A stretch of 64,000 nt of DNA, taken from NCBI GenBank assembly GCA_004123355.1, contig SCHM01000003.1:744001-808000 (forward strand). The letters are read 5' to 3'. Source of the stretch: Amphirosellinia nigrospora. Taxonomy: Eukaryota > Ascomycota > Sordariomycetes > Xylariales > Xylariaceae. This document shows positions 11,494-24,400 of this stretch, piece after piece; position 1 is the stretch's first letter, and the number at the start of each line of letters is the position of its first letter. Both the position numbers and the translations under genes were made by a program. The notes under the pieces are model-generated. The model was given only the letters and a program-made list of their open reading frames with translations. It had not been told where the DNA came from and did not search any database.

Positions 11494-12790
11494 ACCTGGT
11501 TGGCGGACGTGGTTGGGAGGCGCGGAGAGGGCGTTCTTTGGTGTACTTTCGTCGCCTGCACGTGGAGAGTGCTTTGCTATGCTGTTTCGCTCTCCGGCTA
11601 TTAAGCGCACAAAACCAATATTTTTTTTAGGAGCGGTTTGCAAAATTTGTGGGGCGCGGGAGGGTAGCTCACCCCACTGCAGCCACTTCAGTAAGCCACG
11701 CCACCAGCCACATTTGATATCGAGTCTACCGTACACCTGTGCTTACTTTGCCTCATTCCCCTATATTGCTTCTTTGTCTCATCATTCTCATATACACATC
11801 ATGAATGTCCTATTGTAAGGTCGTTTATTCATATTCAGTTCCTACCACATCAAGTCAGGATTGGTTAGCTTGGGTAGAAGACGTCCGCGATATTGTCAGA
11901 GACGAGGTTAGATCAATAGCTATCTCGCATCTCTTCAACAAACCTTCCACGACAGAGATATTCGCGACAATCCATTAAAGGTCAACAATACTACATACTT
12001 TGACCAACGGACGAATGCAATACAGGTAAAGGTCTTAGTGAAGAACATATTGAGTAAGCTCCGCCCAACAACGAAATCCGAATGCATCTCGCCAGGATGG
12101 CGCTTTGCGAAAAAGATCATAGAAGACCCATTATTCCCCATTCATCATGCTTCCTCATGCAATGTATGGCCAATAGAGGATGGGCTCTACCTTGTCAAAC
12201 GATATCTAATCGATCGCCTCGATTCTCGTCTAAGTATAGTCGGCCGGAGTCTCATACGTTGGCGTTAAACACTTGCGCTTCAATGGCCAAACCCCTTTCG
12301 TGAGATACTGCGGTATTGTGGCCCACTCGGAGGCCCCCAACTCGGGGCGCAGCGCATAATTCATGGGAACCCCGCGCCGGGATGCGCCATGATGCCCGAT
12401 CCTTACGAAGTTATGGGGATTCCTACTTGCAGAGTATGACGTATCTTACGAGACTCTATGTATCTGTTAGCTGGATGGGCTTAATATCATTAATTTCTGA
12501 CCCTTTTCCCAATTATTCGGGAACCTTAGGCCTTAGGTCTTTATATATCCCATTTCTTTGCACTAGACACATTACGTAGTACCCTCCTGCTCCTGCTCTC
12601 CTAACGCGTGACAGTATCCCCCCTTAACAGTTGACATACCGATTCGATGGCGATATTATATAGTGTTCATATATTGATTTCTATATAAGGAAACGTTATC
12701 CCGTGCTTGAAGTTCAACAACTTGGAAGAGTGCATGAGTCGTGGCTTTATTCTCACCAGACGCTATAGAACAGCCCCTAGGATCTATAAG
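11494..12790. other. Intergenic between RPS22 and the HET gene, with a coding-like remnant
   Basis: Contains the RPS22 promoter side and a TATA-like tatataagg at 12682-12690 ahead of the HET gene. Between about 11878 and 12268 two successive open stretches (containing WVEDVRDIVRDEVRSIAIS and, in another frame, KNILSKLRPTTKSE) have protein-like composition. I do not recognise them; they may be a gene fragment. Confidence 0.35.
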
Positions 12791-14532
12791 ATGGCCTCTT
12801 CAATATACCAACCCATAACAGAAAACGACGAGATAAGAATCATCTCACTCCTACCTCATGGGGGTGACCTAGATGCACCAATTCATTGCCGGTTCGAGCA
12901 TGTTAGGCTGGAGCAGCGGCCTCAATATGAGGCTCTTTCTTACACCTGGGGAGATCAAAGCGTACAGCATCCCATCACCGTGAACGCCAGCGGAGGCACA
13001 GTGGATGTAGGGCAGAACTGTCTCTTCGCGCTTCGTTCCTTACGAGGAGCCGACGAGCCACGTCGTCTATGGATCGACGCTCTGTGCATTAACCAGACAG
13101 ATTTGAAAGAGAAGACCGAGCAGATCCCCATCATCGGGGATGTGTATCAGTCGGCGTCTCAAACCATCATATTTTTACAATACAGTGGCCCGGACCAAGC
13201 CTTTCACGGCCGGGGCGCAGGGCCCGAGATGCAAAGATGCTGGGACGCCGGAGAGCCTGGAGGTGAAGGCGACCAACCGCAACTGGACGAGGCGGCGAGA
13301 CGGGAGGTCTTTGATGTTGGAAACTACCCCTGGTTCCGGCGTGCCTGGATCATTCAAGAGACCCTCCTGAGCTTCTCTAGGACGGTCATGTGTCCACCTT
13401 ACACTTGGTCATTCGAGACGTTCGCCGACTTAGCACCGAGCCGCTCGAGTATGGAGGTCATCCGTATCAGCGACGACTATAGTGTCAACAGGAGCAACTC
13501 GGGTGGGTGGAACCACGTCTGGGATGGACAAATTAGGCAACGAATGCCTGGCGACATGTTACCGATGTCCGCCCTCGACTACCTCGTCGACACGCGACAT
13601 TTCCAATGCAAGCTGTATCAAGGACAGGGTTATAGCATACTGTCGTTATTCACCCGCAATTACCAGTTGTTGTCGACTACGATTGCAGCAAGGAGGAACT
13701 CCATGAGAAATTGTCCGGCGCACTCATAGAGGTGGGTGACTCACGGGCGCTGCTGAGTGTACATCGAAAGTCATGGCGCGTGAACTGGGACGAGGCGCCG
13801 GATGATCTGACGGGACCTGAAGTTCGATACATAGGCATGTCGCGGGCGATGTTCGCGCTGAGGGTAGAGTCGCAGTGGTGTGGCCTCGGATATATGCCTG
13901 GTTCTCGTGGCGAGCCCGGAACTCTCAGGACGCTAAGCTTCAAGATTGGGGAGGTGACCAAGGTGAGCCACACCAGGTTGAGCAGCGAAGCAAGCGATGC
14001 AAAAGCTATCAAGCGGCGCTGGGATGATATCATGGCCGAACTCGGACTGCCGGTGCACGAAAAGGAGAGCGGTGCCTGGCCGGCTGTTCATCTCCAGAAG
14101 AGAAACCAGAGGAACGCACCATGGTATCGTGATTGGATCCCAGGCGATGGCGGGAATGCCGATGAGGACGACGTCGGCGGGCCAGATGAGAAACCGCGAG
14201 GGAACTTCTACGCCTCAAGTGCTGCTTTCTTCAGGGAGAGGCCTTTATTCCTCTGCGAGAGAGAAGGAATTGCAGGAATCGGAACACAGGATCTCCAGGT
14301 CGGCGACGAGATCTGGTACGTTTGTGGCTTGAATGTACCGATCTGTGCGCTGAGACGGGATTCGAAGCCGGAGACAACATCTACCGAAGACCAGAAACCA
14401 GACCCTATGCAAGGAATTGATAGGAAAATGGTCGGCTTGTCCTTCTTAGGTGTTAATAATGACATAGAGCCTATGCGACCTATGGATAAAGTCTTCCCAC
14501 ACGGCGGGGTGAAGTTGGTTTGGATCGTATAA
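12791..14532 (+). CDS. HET-domain (heterokaryon incompatibility) protein
   Basis: Carries the canonical HET motifs: YEALSYTWGD, then LWIDALCINQTD, then DVYQSASQTIIFLQ, with WFRRAWIIQE further on. HET proteins act in fungal non-self recognition and can trigger compartment death when fungi of different genotype fuse. The likely start is the ATG at 12791 (MASSIYQP); in-frame codons upstream reach 12707 without a better start, and a TATA-like tatataagg lies at 12682-12690. The second half (after about 13700) matches the usual C-terminal region of large HET proteins, ending in FLCEREGIAGIG and a GDEIWYVCG segment. The frame is interrupted once in the middle, so the copy is either damaged or affected by an assembly error. 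No intron is seen. Confidence 0.8.
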
Positions 14533-16205
14533 GTTAATAAACGTATGAAAATAGAATAACAATCGAGAATCATCATATGCGTCGCTGAATAGTTAATTTT
14601 ATTGATAAATGCCGCTTGTTCCTGGCCTTTGATCAAGCCCGGTGCTGTCAATTGAGTCAGTTACTTACAGCCCTTTGACGATCTTGACCATGCTAGCTCC
14701 CCATTCAGCAATGCTCCAGAATTACAACTACACCTGCATATTACGTCTAGAGATAGGTTACGATGATAAAATCGAAGTCACGAAGTCCTTAGCCATGCCT
14801 CTTATTCGACTATGAAAGATATATCAACACGTCTCGTCTCGTGTGAACTCCCAATTCGAGGCAATTTGTTTATAAGGCAGACTTGTGTGGAACTCATTAC
14901 TTTTAGCTAAATTATCTATTTAATATACTTACTTGATGGGTGCGATTTAATTGACTGCTTCATCTGTGCACATGTAGGCTAGTAGGCTTAGAGAGGTGAA
15001 AAGGTCGTTTCACTTCTAAAAGGGGTTCTTCAAACTCATCAGGCATAGCTCACTTCGAGATCACGCACCCGCTCGAGGTAAATTATGAATCCCTTCAATC
15101 ACGAAAACTCGCTATGTATTTTTACTTAGCTAACGACTAGGTCGGATGCCTCTATTTCGGATATTTCCTCTCATATGGCCCCTACTCCTACTTGAGCCAC
15201 GCCAAAGAGTCTGGCCTGACAAACACTTCATTCTGAATTAATTGCACACCATAATGAAAACATTCTAGGATGACCTATCTCACATCTATTTCCCGTACGA
15301 CTAAACCCGCCTACCTCGGGTATCTTCTACCAAGAACGCGACGTACCTAAGACGGGTATGATCCAAAGTCGCCAGCCTGCAGAATATCCCAAGCCACCTG
15401 CACGCACAACGAATTCCATCCCAGCCAACGTGAGATGGACACACTGTACGGGACGAGGCATGACGGCCTGCATACATGGCGACGCAGCTGCAAACTACAC
15501 CGGTTAGCTACGGAACGCTGCATACGGGACAATGCCGATACCTGCGGTATGTGGGAGTGGCACAATTCAATATTGGCTTGCTTCCACAGAGCCGTGATGA
15601 TACAGCACACGCATAACGGCATCAAAAAGCAAAGGCGCCACTCGGTCCCGCGACTATCAGGTATGTACGTATATGTAAGTAAGACGGCATGGTGGTCAGA
15701 CTGGACGGCAGTGGAAGGACTGCCCATTGGCTGTCTTTCGAGAGAGACGATGAAAGAATTAATGCATGTAGATTGATAGATAGCAGCGTTACGCCGGATA
15801 AACACCACATAGTTAAAAATATATTAGGTGATGGATTTGTGGTTTTGGCCAATAGCCTTGTTACCATCTATCGACGATTTTTCGCCTTCCTAACTCAAAA
15901 ACCAGGGTCTAGTTGTGAAGGTAATGTAGACGCGAATGAAGAACCCCCTTGCGCCGTTCCATGGGCCATTTTCCCAACTCCGCTTTGCTCTCGCATTATT
16001 GCTCGTAGTATACATTTTTGTGGTTGGTCTGGCGCTTCAAACAAAACCTCGCCCGTCTGCTATTCACATATCCAGAGCCTTAAAGGGGTATAAGCTACCC
16101 CCACCATAGAATGAAATTCTAGTTCCACGGTGGGTTTTGTACATATGCCTCTGTACTGATTGTTCGATGATATTAATGCACGTCATCGATGTAATTGTCA
16201 ACGCT
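14533..16205. other. Intergenic, nothing recognised
   Basis: About 1.7 kb between the HET gene and the 3' end of CDC73. Overlapping open frames on both strands around 15347-15870 have no family resemblance, no splice logic and no shared codon pattern; I treat them as chance. Confidence 0.5.
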
Positions 16206-17505
16206 TCATATTGAAGCTGGTGCTTGGTCCCGTTTCCAGCCTTTGGTACGCATATTACTCTCAATCGCCTTCCAAATGCCTTCCACAGCCTCGCGGTCTC
16301 TCCACCGGCTGGAATCCACCGCGGTTGTCCCTGGGTTCTTCCACCGGTCCACGGCTACGTTCATGACTCTGTGGCCCCATGCGCGGATGCTCTCAGGGGG
16401 CTGCTCGCCACGCCAACCAACGAAGATGCCGGGCACATGACGGAATAGCTCTGTCGGGTTACTCCACTTGTAGTTCTTGAACTGCCAGGTCTGGCCTGTA
16501 GTGAAAACAGCCACTACGCGGTTCCAATACTCGGGTTTAAACTGCTCCGTTCCTTCTACGAGGATGAATCGCATGGGCCGGTTGGCGTCGATATCCTTTA
16601 GGAGGCGGTTGATGTGTAGCATATTCGCTGATGTAGTAGAACTAGCTGGAACATATTGGCTACTCTCGAGGAAGGACTTGATGTTGGAAATTCTGAGAAG
16701 GGAAGATGCAGAGGGTGAGAGTAGGATGATAGGGTCGGGGCGTTTCTGTTTTTGGTGTGATGCTATGGCGGTATTGTTTGCGAGATGTGAGGATGAGGAA
16801 TGTGACGGTTTCTTCGTCATGAATATGGTGGCAAACTTGCGCACATGAGAGAAGTCCTGGGAGGTTGGCCAGTTAGAAGCGGGAAGCTGAGAGAAAGTAA
16901 GGAAGATTGGCACCTACTGTTGGCTTAATACCACGTAATACACTATTCCGATCCCCCATCTTGCGCTCGCTGTTATAGATGCTCGCCAGCCTCGGGTCTA
17001 GAGTCCCCTTCCCCGACCTCCCTAGCGTCGACCCATTCACAGGAGCGGTAACACCTTTGGAGGCGAGAGCGGCTGCGGCCGTAGACGCTGAGCCATCTTT
17101 GTCACCGGCGAGAGGTTTGATGCACTCGTGCTCTTCAATGGCGCCCTCGAGCCATGTAATGAGATCCAGCTTCACCATATAGGCAAACTTATGGATCTGT
17201 CCTTTGCTGCCGAGGTCTTGATTGAGTTGCGACGCAAACGAGTTGTATTCGGGGACGGCAACCTCACGGTTGAGCCAGGCGAAGTAAATGCTCCGCAGAT
17301 TGACGGGCGTGTCATTGGACACAAAGCGCGTGGGAGTGTCGATGGGGAGGGAGATGCGGGCGGGAGAGGTGAAGGTCAGGTGCGTGGCCTGCGATAGACT
17401 GACTTCGGGCGCGTCGGCGTCAGCAGAGGCGGTTGGCATGATGGCGCTGCCGGACGCGATGGACTGCCGCAGCAGCAGGAGAGGATCTTGTTCTATCGGC
17501 GCCAT
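16206..17505 (-). CDS. CDC73: Cdc73/parafibromin, Paf1 complex subunit
   Basis: Two exons (16918-17505 and 16206-16856) with intron 16857-16917 (61 nt, phase 0) give 412 residues, normal for fungal Cdc73. The N terminus reads EQDPLLLLRQSI, followed by LSQATHLTF; the middle has a region ending IKPT; the C-terminal Ras-like domain contains PMRFILVEGTEQFKPEYWNR, VVAVFTTGQTWQFKNYKW and a terminal DREAVEGIWK. Cdc73 binds RNA polymerase II as part of Paf1C and promotes elongation and histone modification in the nucleus. The start at 17505 is chosen because the upstream in-frame residues are Cys-rich and unlike the family. The frame is clean. Confidence 0.93.
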
Positions 17506-17963
17506 TGCTGCGTCGCACATGCACGCGCATGCACCGAGTGTCTCGGGGAGAAAATAATGTTGCTGGGAATTAAACACACTGTGTTGGTTCTGTCGGTCGA
17601 CTTGTTGTCGAGATCACGATGTGAATGATGGTGTAGACGGGAGTAGGTTAGCTGGGCATTCCCAGCCTCGGGCGTTGGCACATTGAATTTCAAGGTAAGG
17701 CTGTCTCGAGTGGGGCCATACCTGGACCTACCTATCTAGGTAAGTACCTACTCAATGCCCCTTGCGGGCGCGACTTGAAGTCGCGCTAGATTCATCAAAG
17801 CATGGAAGCATTTAGATGTATATATATGCAAGAAATCGTGCATACGCTACCTAGGTATTGAGCTGGTCAAGATAGTAACCTATACAGCTCAGGACCTCCT
17901 GTAATGGTAGGCATTTGACATATTAATTGTTTAGAAGAGAGTTTCTTGATAGCCTTTTTTGGA
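17506..17963. other. Intergenic, CDC73 promoter side
   Basis: Separates the CDC73 start from the TAP42-like stop. Holds a TACCTAGGTA-like cluster (about 17726-17752) and the perfect palindrome at 17768-17786; no coding signal. Confidence 0.5.
17768..17786. repeat. Perfect 9-1-9 palindrome
   Basis: GCGCGACTT, a G, then AAGTCGCGC. Both arms match perfectly. It shares the CGCGAC core with another palindrome at 53517. It could be a protein-binding site; function unknown. Confidence 0.7.
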
Positions 17964-19045
17964 TTAACCTCTATTAAGTGTGTTTCCACTTCCCCGTGGG
18001 TTGGCCTCCTTAAATTCATCCCACTCCCGGGCTTTCATAGTCTCTTCATCTGCCTTTTCGATGTTATCCTCATCTGGCTCTGGTTGTCTTCCGCTTGCTT
18101 CACCGCCTCCCTCAATAATACCACCCCGTCTCCTTTCCTCTTCAAGATATTCGTCTATCGACATCGTTGGAAGATTGTGCCCTGGCCGAAATACGCCGCG
18201 CTGCAGTTCCTGCCGGTTACCAACTAGGGTGAATGGTTGTAATGGCTTTCCCTCTTTAGTAAGAAGAGGTCCTTGGAAACCAGCCTGCCGCCGCAATGGG
18301 GCATCCAGTTTTTCCGAGTATTCGTCATTGCCCGTCGACTCCCTGCGTCTTCTTTCGTCTTGTTCCACAGTTGTGTATTGAGGCATCAGGGGGATAGGGG
18401 CTTGCGCTAAGATTTCTACTTCTCGGTTGATGCCCTCGAGACTTTGGAAGGTCATGTGTACACTCAAGGCAGTGTTAGCCAGATACAGTTCGCGGACAGC
18501 CTCCTCATCTCCACCGTCCTCCAGATACCGAGGCGAGCTACGCATGTACTCTAGCTTCTGCTTCAACTGCTTCTCAGCCTTAAAGTTGGCGATCTTGGCG
18601 TTACGGCGTGCGTTGGGGTCTTTGGTTGAAATGGTTGAGAAGCCGGTGGGGTCTTCGTTATACTCAGCAAAAAGCTTGCTGTCTTGCGGAGAGAGGATCG
18701 AGTAACTGTCTACAAGATGAAGGAACCTTTCATAAGCCTCGCGAGCTGATTCTAGGCCTCTTTTTCGTTCCAGGGGAGAGCTGGACGAGACTTTCTGGAG
18801 CAACTCGGCGATGTGACAGAGGACTAAGAGATAGGGTAGGTCTGAGGTTGCGATATCCTCGAGTAACTCATTTCTGCTGAACAACGAGATTCTATCGATG
18901 ATCTGGACACATTCCTCGTAATGTTCAAGCGCTGCCGTGACCTCTTCCTGATAACTTGGTGAGGTCATCTCGTAAGACCCTCGATTGCCAAGCGTTTTCC
19001 TTCAGCCGCCTGATGGACGGACTTCAGGGTCCTAGGTTCGGCCAT
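17964..19045 (-). CDS. TAP42: TAP42/alpha4-like PP2A-associated regulator
   Basis: TAP42 (IGBP1/alpha4) binds the catalytic subunit of PP2A-type phosphatases downstream of TOR. Recognised features are ISLFSRNELLEDIATSDLPY, the AREAYERFLHLVDSY helix, RRNAKIANFKAEKQLK, and the C-terminal DEYLEEERRRGG followed by an acidic tail with KAREWDEFKEANPRG. The main frame covers 17964-18968. The expected N terminus (MAEPRTLKSV, EGKRLAIEG) is present immediately upstream from an ATG at 19045 but one base out of frame near 18972. No intron can bridge them, so either this is an assembly indel or translation starts at the in-frame ATG at 18968 and lacks about 26 residues. Because TAP42 is essential in yeast, the indel explanation is favoured. 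The gene start faces DCL2 across about 830 bases. Confidence 0.85.
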
Positions 19046-19874
19046 ATTGATTCTGCTGCTGCTACTGGTTGTTTAGTTGTATATAGAAGTTGTAGGTTAA
19101 GAACTGTAAAATCTGACAGATTCAACATTTACAAAAACTTACAAGCAGATGTGACTAAATATAAGCGTTTGTCAGGTTGTGACGGTGCATAGACCAAATG
19201 GGTTTGGGGCGGATAGGTAAGAGTGGGGTCCTGCGTCCCCAACCATGTGGTGTGGGTACTTACCTTAAACCTTCATAAAGTACGTATACATGAGGTGCCT
19301 CCAATTCGTCTTCACTGTATCTACCGAGGTGGGCAGATTTGCTGGCTAACGTAACCACCGACTATGTCATGTAATATAAATTGTGCTATATTTTATTCGT
19401 CGGAGATGAAAGCACAGTGATTCTTCCAGGCTTACCTAGTCCAGGTTGTTCTTACCATGTACTATCTCCAAACAGAACCGAGACAATTGTCAACGTCATG
19501 ATGTGGTGTCGTTACCAGGTAGGTATCTAGGGGATGCATCCTTGCACAGCTGTCGCGAGCGGCTTTCTACAGTTGAATAGGAGGTAGGTATGACAGGTAA
19601 GTACCTAGGCAGAGATGCTGGTTCGTGATTACTGTGCTTGCTTGTGACACACAGTCGGCTGCGTGCCCTCAATTTTACCTAATAATAACAGCTGCTGTAG
19701 AAGGCACCGACAAACACCCATTCTGTACATACCTAAGTTTGTAGGTATGTATGCTTGAGATTGTACTGCGGTTCGCTATTTGCATCCTGGATTTGAATCT
19801 TCATCTTCTCACCTCCCCTTCATACCCAATCCTTGTCATCTAATTCTACCTCTCCATACTCGCTGCAAGCCGAA
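19046..19874. promoter_or_regulatory. Divergent promoter region between TAP42-like gene and Dicer
   Basis: No coding signal. It holds several TACCTAGGTA-like words (about 19518-19530 and 19583-19612) and repeated GTAGGTATG words near 19741. Start sites were not located. Confidence 0.4.
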
Positions 19875-21381
19875 ATGGACAACCACGTCGATTCTGAGGA
19901 CGAAGAGTCTGTTGAGAATCATATCGCGCCACCCTAACTGCGAGTGCTGGTATTGCACATGATAAGGCTCTTTTCGCCGATTGGCTCCGAGATCAGAGAG
20001 AAGACACATATAAAAAGAGCAATAGCTCCATCAAGGGCGGCTTGGCTGGGCCGGAATACAAGGACGCGGGAGATACACGTGAAATTATCAGCAGCGCCAG
20101 GGAATACCAGACGGAGCTCTTCGAACGGGCTAAAGAGAAGAACATAATCGCAGTGTTGGATACAGGTTGCGTACCGCCCGCCTTGGACTCTCGGCTGCAC
20201 AGATTGCTGACGGAAGCATGTAGGAACTGGCAAGACCCTCATAGCTGTGCTCTTACTCCGTCACATCGTAGAGCAAGAGCTTGAAGATAGAAAAGCCGGG
20301 CGGGAGAATAGACTGGCCTTCTTCTTGGTCTGTCTATGTGTTTATAATATCGTCAACCCCTCTAGAACGACAGCTCACATGTTTTACAGGTAGATAAAGT
20401 TGCGCTGGTCCACCAACAATACAGAGTCCTTGAGGCAAACCTCGACTTTCCGATCGACTCATTCACGGGTGACTCTGGCGGGTGTATTTATACGCAAGAG
20501 TTCTGGAATCAGATACGCGATGAGAAAACAGCGATTGTGTGCACTGCGGAAGTTCTCAATCAGTGCCTACGCTATTCCTTCATACGAATGGAGCAAGTCA
20601 ACCTTCTCATTTTCGACGAAGCTCACCATGCAAAAAAGAACCACCCTTACGCCAGAATCGTCAAAGACTTTTACGCAACACTCGAAACCAGCAATCACAA
20701 ACGTCCTCGTATCCTAGGAATGACAGCTTCGCCTGTCGATACTAAAACCAACGTTCACGTAGCTGCCGCCCAGTTAGAAGGCCTTCTACATTGCGAAATA
20801 GCAACGGTAGATGACTCAACTGTCTTCTCAAGAGCGGCCATCGGAGAGCAACTGAGGGCGTCATTGAATATCGAAATAGTGACATCCCCTTTGATACAGT
20901 CCTGTGCCAAAGTCTACGCCGGACTGCTGGTCAGAGTCCAGCGTTTTCTAGGATGCTCAAATATTCTAGAGAATGCACTACTGAGTTGGGACGTTGGGCT
21001 GCGGACCGAGTTTGGAAACTCTGGCTGACTAAAGAAGAGTCTGAAAAGATCGAGGCGAAAACAGAACGTGATCTAGAACGAGATCTTAAGCCAGCAAAAT
21101 TGCCACATGTTTCGAATCCAGAGCCAGACGCAATCGAAGTAGTTCGGCAAGTCTACCAGTTGACGAAAGATCACATCCCCACACAGCTCAAATTCGATCG
21201 ATTTCACCTCTCGCATAAACTTATCAAGTTAATTGAGCACCTTAAAGAACAGTTTGACCCTGAGACGGATAAATGCATCGTCTTTGCCGAGCAACGTCTT
21301 ACGGTAGCGCTACTCACTGACCTCTTCCAGCAACCCGACATGAAAATTCGAGGTTACAACGCAGGAAAACTTGTAGGTACT

Positions 21382-21426
<45 letters not shown>

Positions 21427-24400
21427 TCAGACCATTTGTCACGATCCACGCAAGGGTAGGGTGTAAACATCTGTTGTTGCACAGAGGACCAGTGAAGTCA
21501 TCTCCGTGGGCTCTACGTGACCATATGGCTATATACGAGGAGTCTCTTTGTCTAACTGGTCTCTGATCCCTGTTCCTGGCACCATTAAATGCTAACTATA
21601 GACAGATGGGATCCGCTACTAGTAGCTCTGGTGACCTTGGCATGACTCTGGCCGAGCAGAAGTTGAGTGTCGAGAGGTTCCGAAATGGCGAATTGAATTG
21701 CCTTTTCGCCACAAGTGCTGGCGAAGAAGGAATCGATATCCCGATTGTAATATCGTGATCCGGTTCGATCTTTATAAGACGGTAATTCAATATATCCAGT
21801 CAAGAGGCCGCGCACGACGCATCGACTCAAAGTTTTACCAGATGGTTGAAATTGGAAATTACGCACACCGACAACTTCTCGCCGAGATCCAAGACAATGA
21901 AATTAAGTTGCGTGACTTTTGCAAGATGCTGCCCGAAGACCGCGTAATTACTGGTTGCGACTACGACATTGACTACCATCTATCGAAAGAGAGAAGCCAC
22001 AGAGTATATAAAGTCCCCTCCACTGGCGCGGTGTTAACCTACAAGGGTAGCATCACAATACTTGCGAACTTTGTATCGTCTTTACCACATCCACACGATG
22101 CATTTCATAACACTGCAGATTACATTGTTCACCATGTTGGCGGAGAATTCCAATGTGAAGTCTTGCTTCCAGACTGTTCCCCAATTACAAGCGCCATTGG
22201 GCGACGTGCCTCATCAAAACAGATCGCAAAGTGCTCCGCAGCCTTTGAGATGTGTTTGAAGTTAAAGAAACATAAACATCTGGATGACAATCTTCGATCA
22301 GTATTTACTAAGCGCCTCCCAGCTATGCGAAATGCTCGACTGGCGATAAGCTCCAAGAAACGAGCTGAGTATCTTATGAGACGAAAACCAAATGCGTGGT
22401 CGGTGCTCGGGATGCCGGGAAAGCTCTTCATTACAGTGATTACGCTTTCCAATCCAAAGGCGCTCGGTCGATCTTCTCGGCCCCTGGCTCTTTTGACAAG
22501 GGAAAAATTGCCGCGAACGGCCACATTTCCGATATACTTTGGAAACCAACAGGCGTCTGGTGTCGAATGCTTCCCCCTACCGGTTGGTATAGACTGTGAT
22601 AGGAGGGATGTTGAAGGCTTGAACCAATTCACTCTCAGAATTTTCAAAGACATATTCAGCAAAGAGTATGCATCTGAAGTGGAAAAGATGCCATACTTTT
22701 TTGCGCCTCTTGCACACCCACATACCGCGGAACACCTTGTCTCCAACAGAGACTCACGGACAATCATCGATTGGAATTGTATCCTAAAAGTTCAGAACAC
22801 ACCGGGTTATGTCGAGTGGGAGAACCAGTCAGAGCATATATTCGATGATAAATTTGTTGTTGACCCCTATGATGGCTCCCGGAAGTTTTACACCAAACAC
22901 TGGCGTCCGGATTTGAAGTCGACAGACCCCAACTGCCAGGCCTCCCAAAAAGTAGGCGTTCAAAGGAACCCAAAACCGAGAAGGCTCCTCTTGATATTTG
23001 GAGCTCTAGCATTAGTAGTCTCTGGCAAAATACCCGGAACCACACAGTGAGAAGAGATGACTTGCCAGTCATTGAAGCGGAATACATACCACTTCGCCGG
23101 AATTTACTTGACCAGTTTGACATTCCAGATGGGGTCCAACGAAAATGTTTCCTGGTTTTCCAGGTATTCAAAATCTCAGTCGTGAGTACTTAAATTCCAA
23201 TTAGATGGATTTATTGCTAATAGCAACTTGAAGCTACCAGTTGATATCGTGGCCATGGCGTATAACTTGCCTGCCATAATCTACCGAATTGAGTCTAACC
23301 TTATCGCGCTTGAGGCCTGCAAGTCAATGGGTCTAGATTTACGCCCTGAATTGGCCCTCGAGGCCATGACCAAAGACAGTGATAACACGGAAGAGCACTC
23401 AAGTGAGCAGATTGATCTACAAAGAGGAATGGGTAACAATTATGAACGTCTCGAGTTTCTTGGTGACGCGTTTTTAAAATTGAGCACCACCATAGCTCTG
23501 TTCTCTCAAATCCCAGACTCTAACGAGTTTTATTACCACGTCGATCGCATGGTACTTATATGCAACAAGAACCTTTTCAACAACGCGCTAGAAATTAAGC
23601 TGGAACAATCAATCCGAACCAAAGCCTTAGACAGAAGCAACTGGTACCCTCTAGGGCTTCAATTACTTAAGGGAAGAAAGTACACGAGCCGTGAAACTCA
23701 CGCACTGGCCGACAAGTCCATCGCAGACGTCTGTGAGGCACTTATTGGTGCAGCGTATATGACTACACGTGAGCAGAAAAGCTTCGATTTAGCTATCCAA
23801 GCCGTCACAACATTTGTCAAACACCCAAACCACAAGATGACCACATACCACGATTATTACGCAGCATATAAGATACCAGAATGGCAGAGTGCTGACTCTC
23901 GAGCTATACATTACCATCTTGCGCAAGAGATAGAGAAGAAAATGAAATATAAGTTTACTTACCCTCGGCTGCTGCGTAGCGCCTTTACGCACCCTTCTTA
24001 CGGCTCTATATACGAGGGAATACCAAACTATCAGCGACTAGAGTTCCTCGGAGACGCGCTTCTCGACATGGTCTGTGTTGACTATCTATTCCATAAATTT
24101 CCTGGGGCTGATCCTCAGTGGTTAACGGAGCATAAGATGGCCATGGTTTCGAACCAATTTTTAGGTTGTCTGTGCGTTTCTCTTGACCTACAGAAACACA
24201 TGGTGTCGATGGCCGGCGGTTTACAGAAAGAGATCGCCGACTATGTCATGGCCATCACGGAGGCCCGAGCCCAGGCTGAAGAAGAAGCCGCGGCGTCTGG
24301 TCTCGGGCGTGCCGCGTATGCGCGCAACTACTGGATGAGAGAAAAGCGGCCGCCGAAGAGTCTGCCCGATATCGTAGAGTCGTATATTGGCGCGCTTTTC

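Noticed and set aside
15347-15870. Overlapping open frames on both strands of up to about 150 codons
   Set aside because: No conserved motif, no splice-consistent partners, and several frames overlap; composition fits chance.
20953-21459. Phe-rich protein segment from the poly-T run
   Set aside because: The run lies inside intron 3 of the Dicer gene and belongs to the retroposon-like insert.
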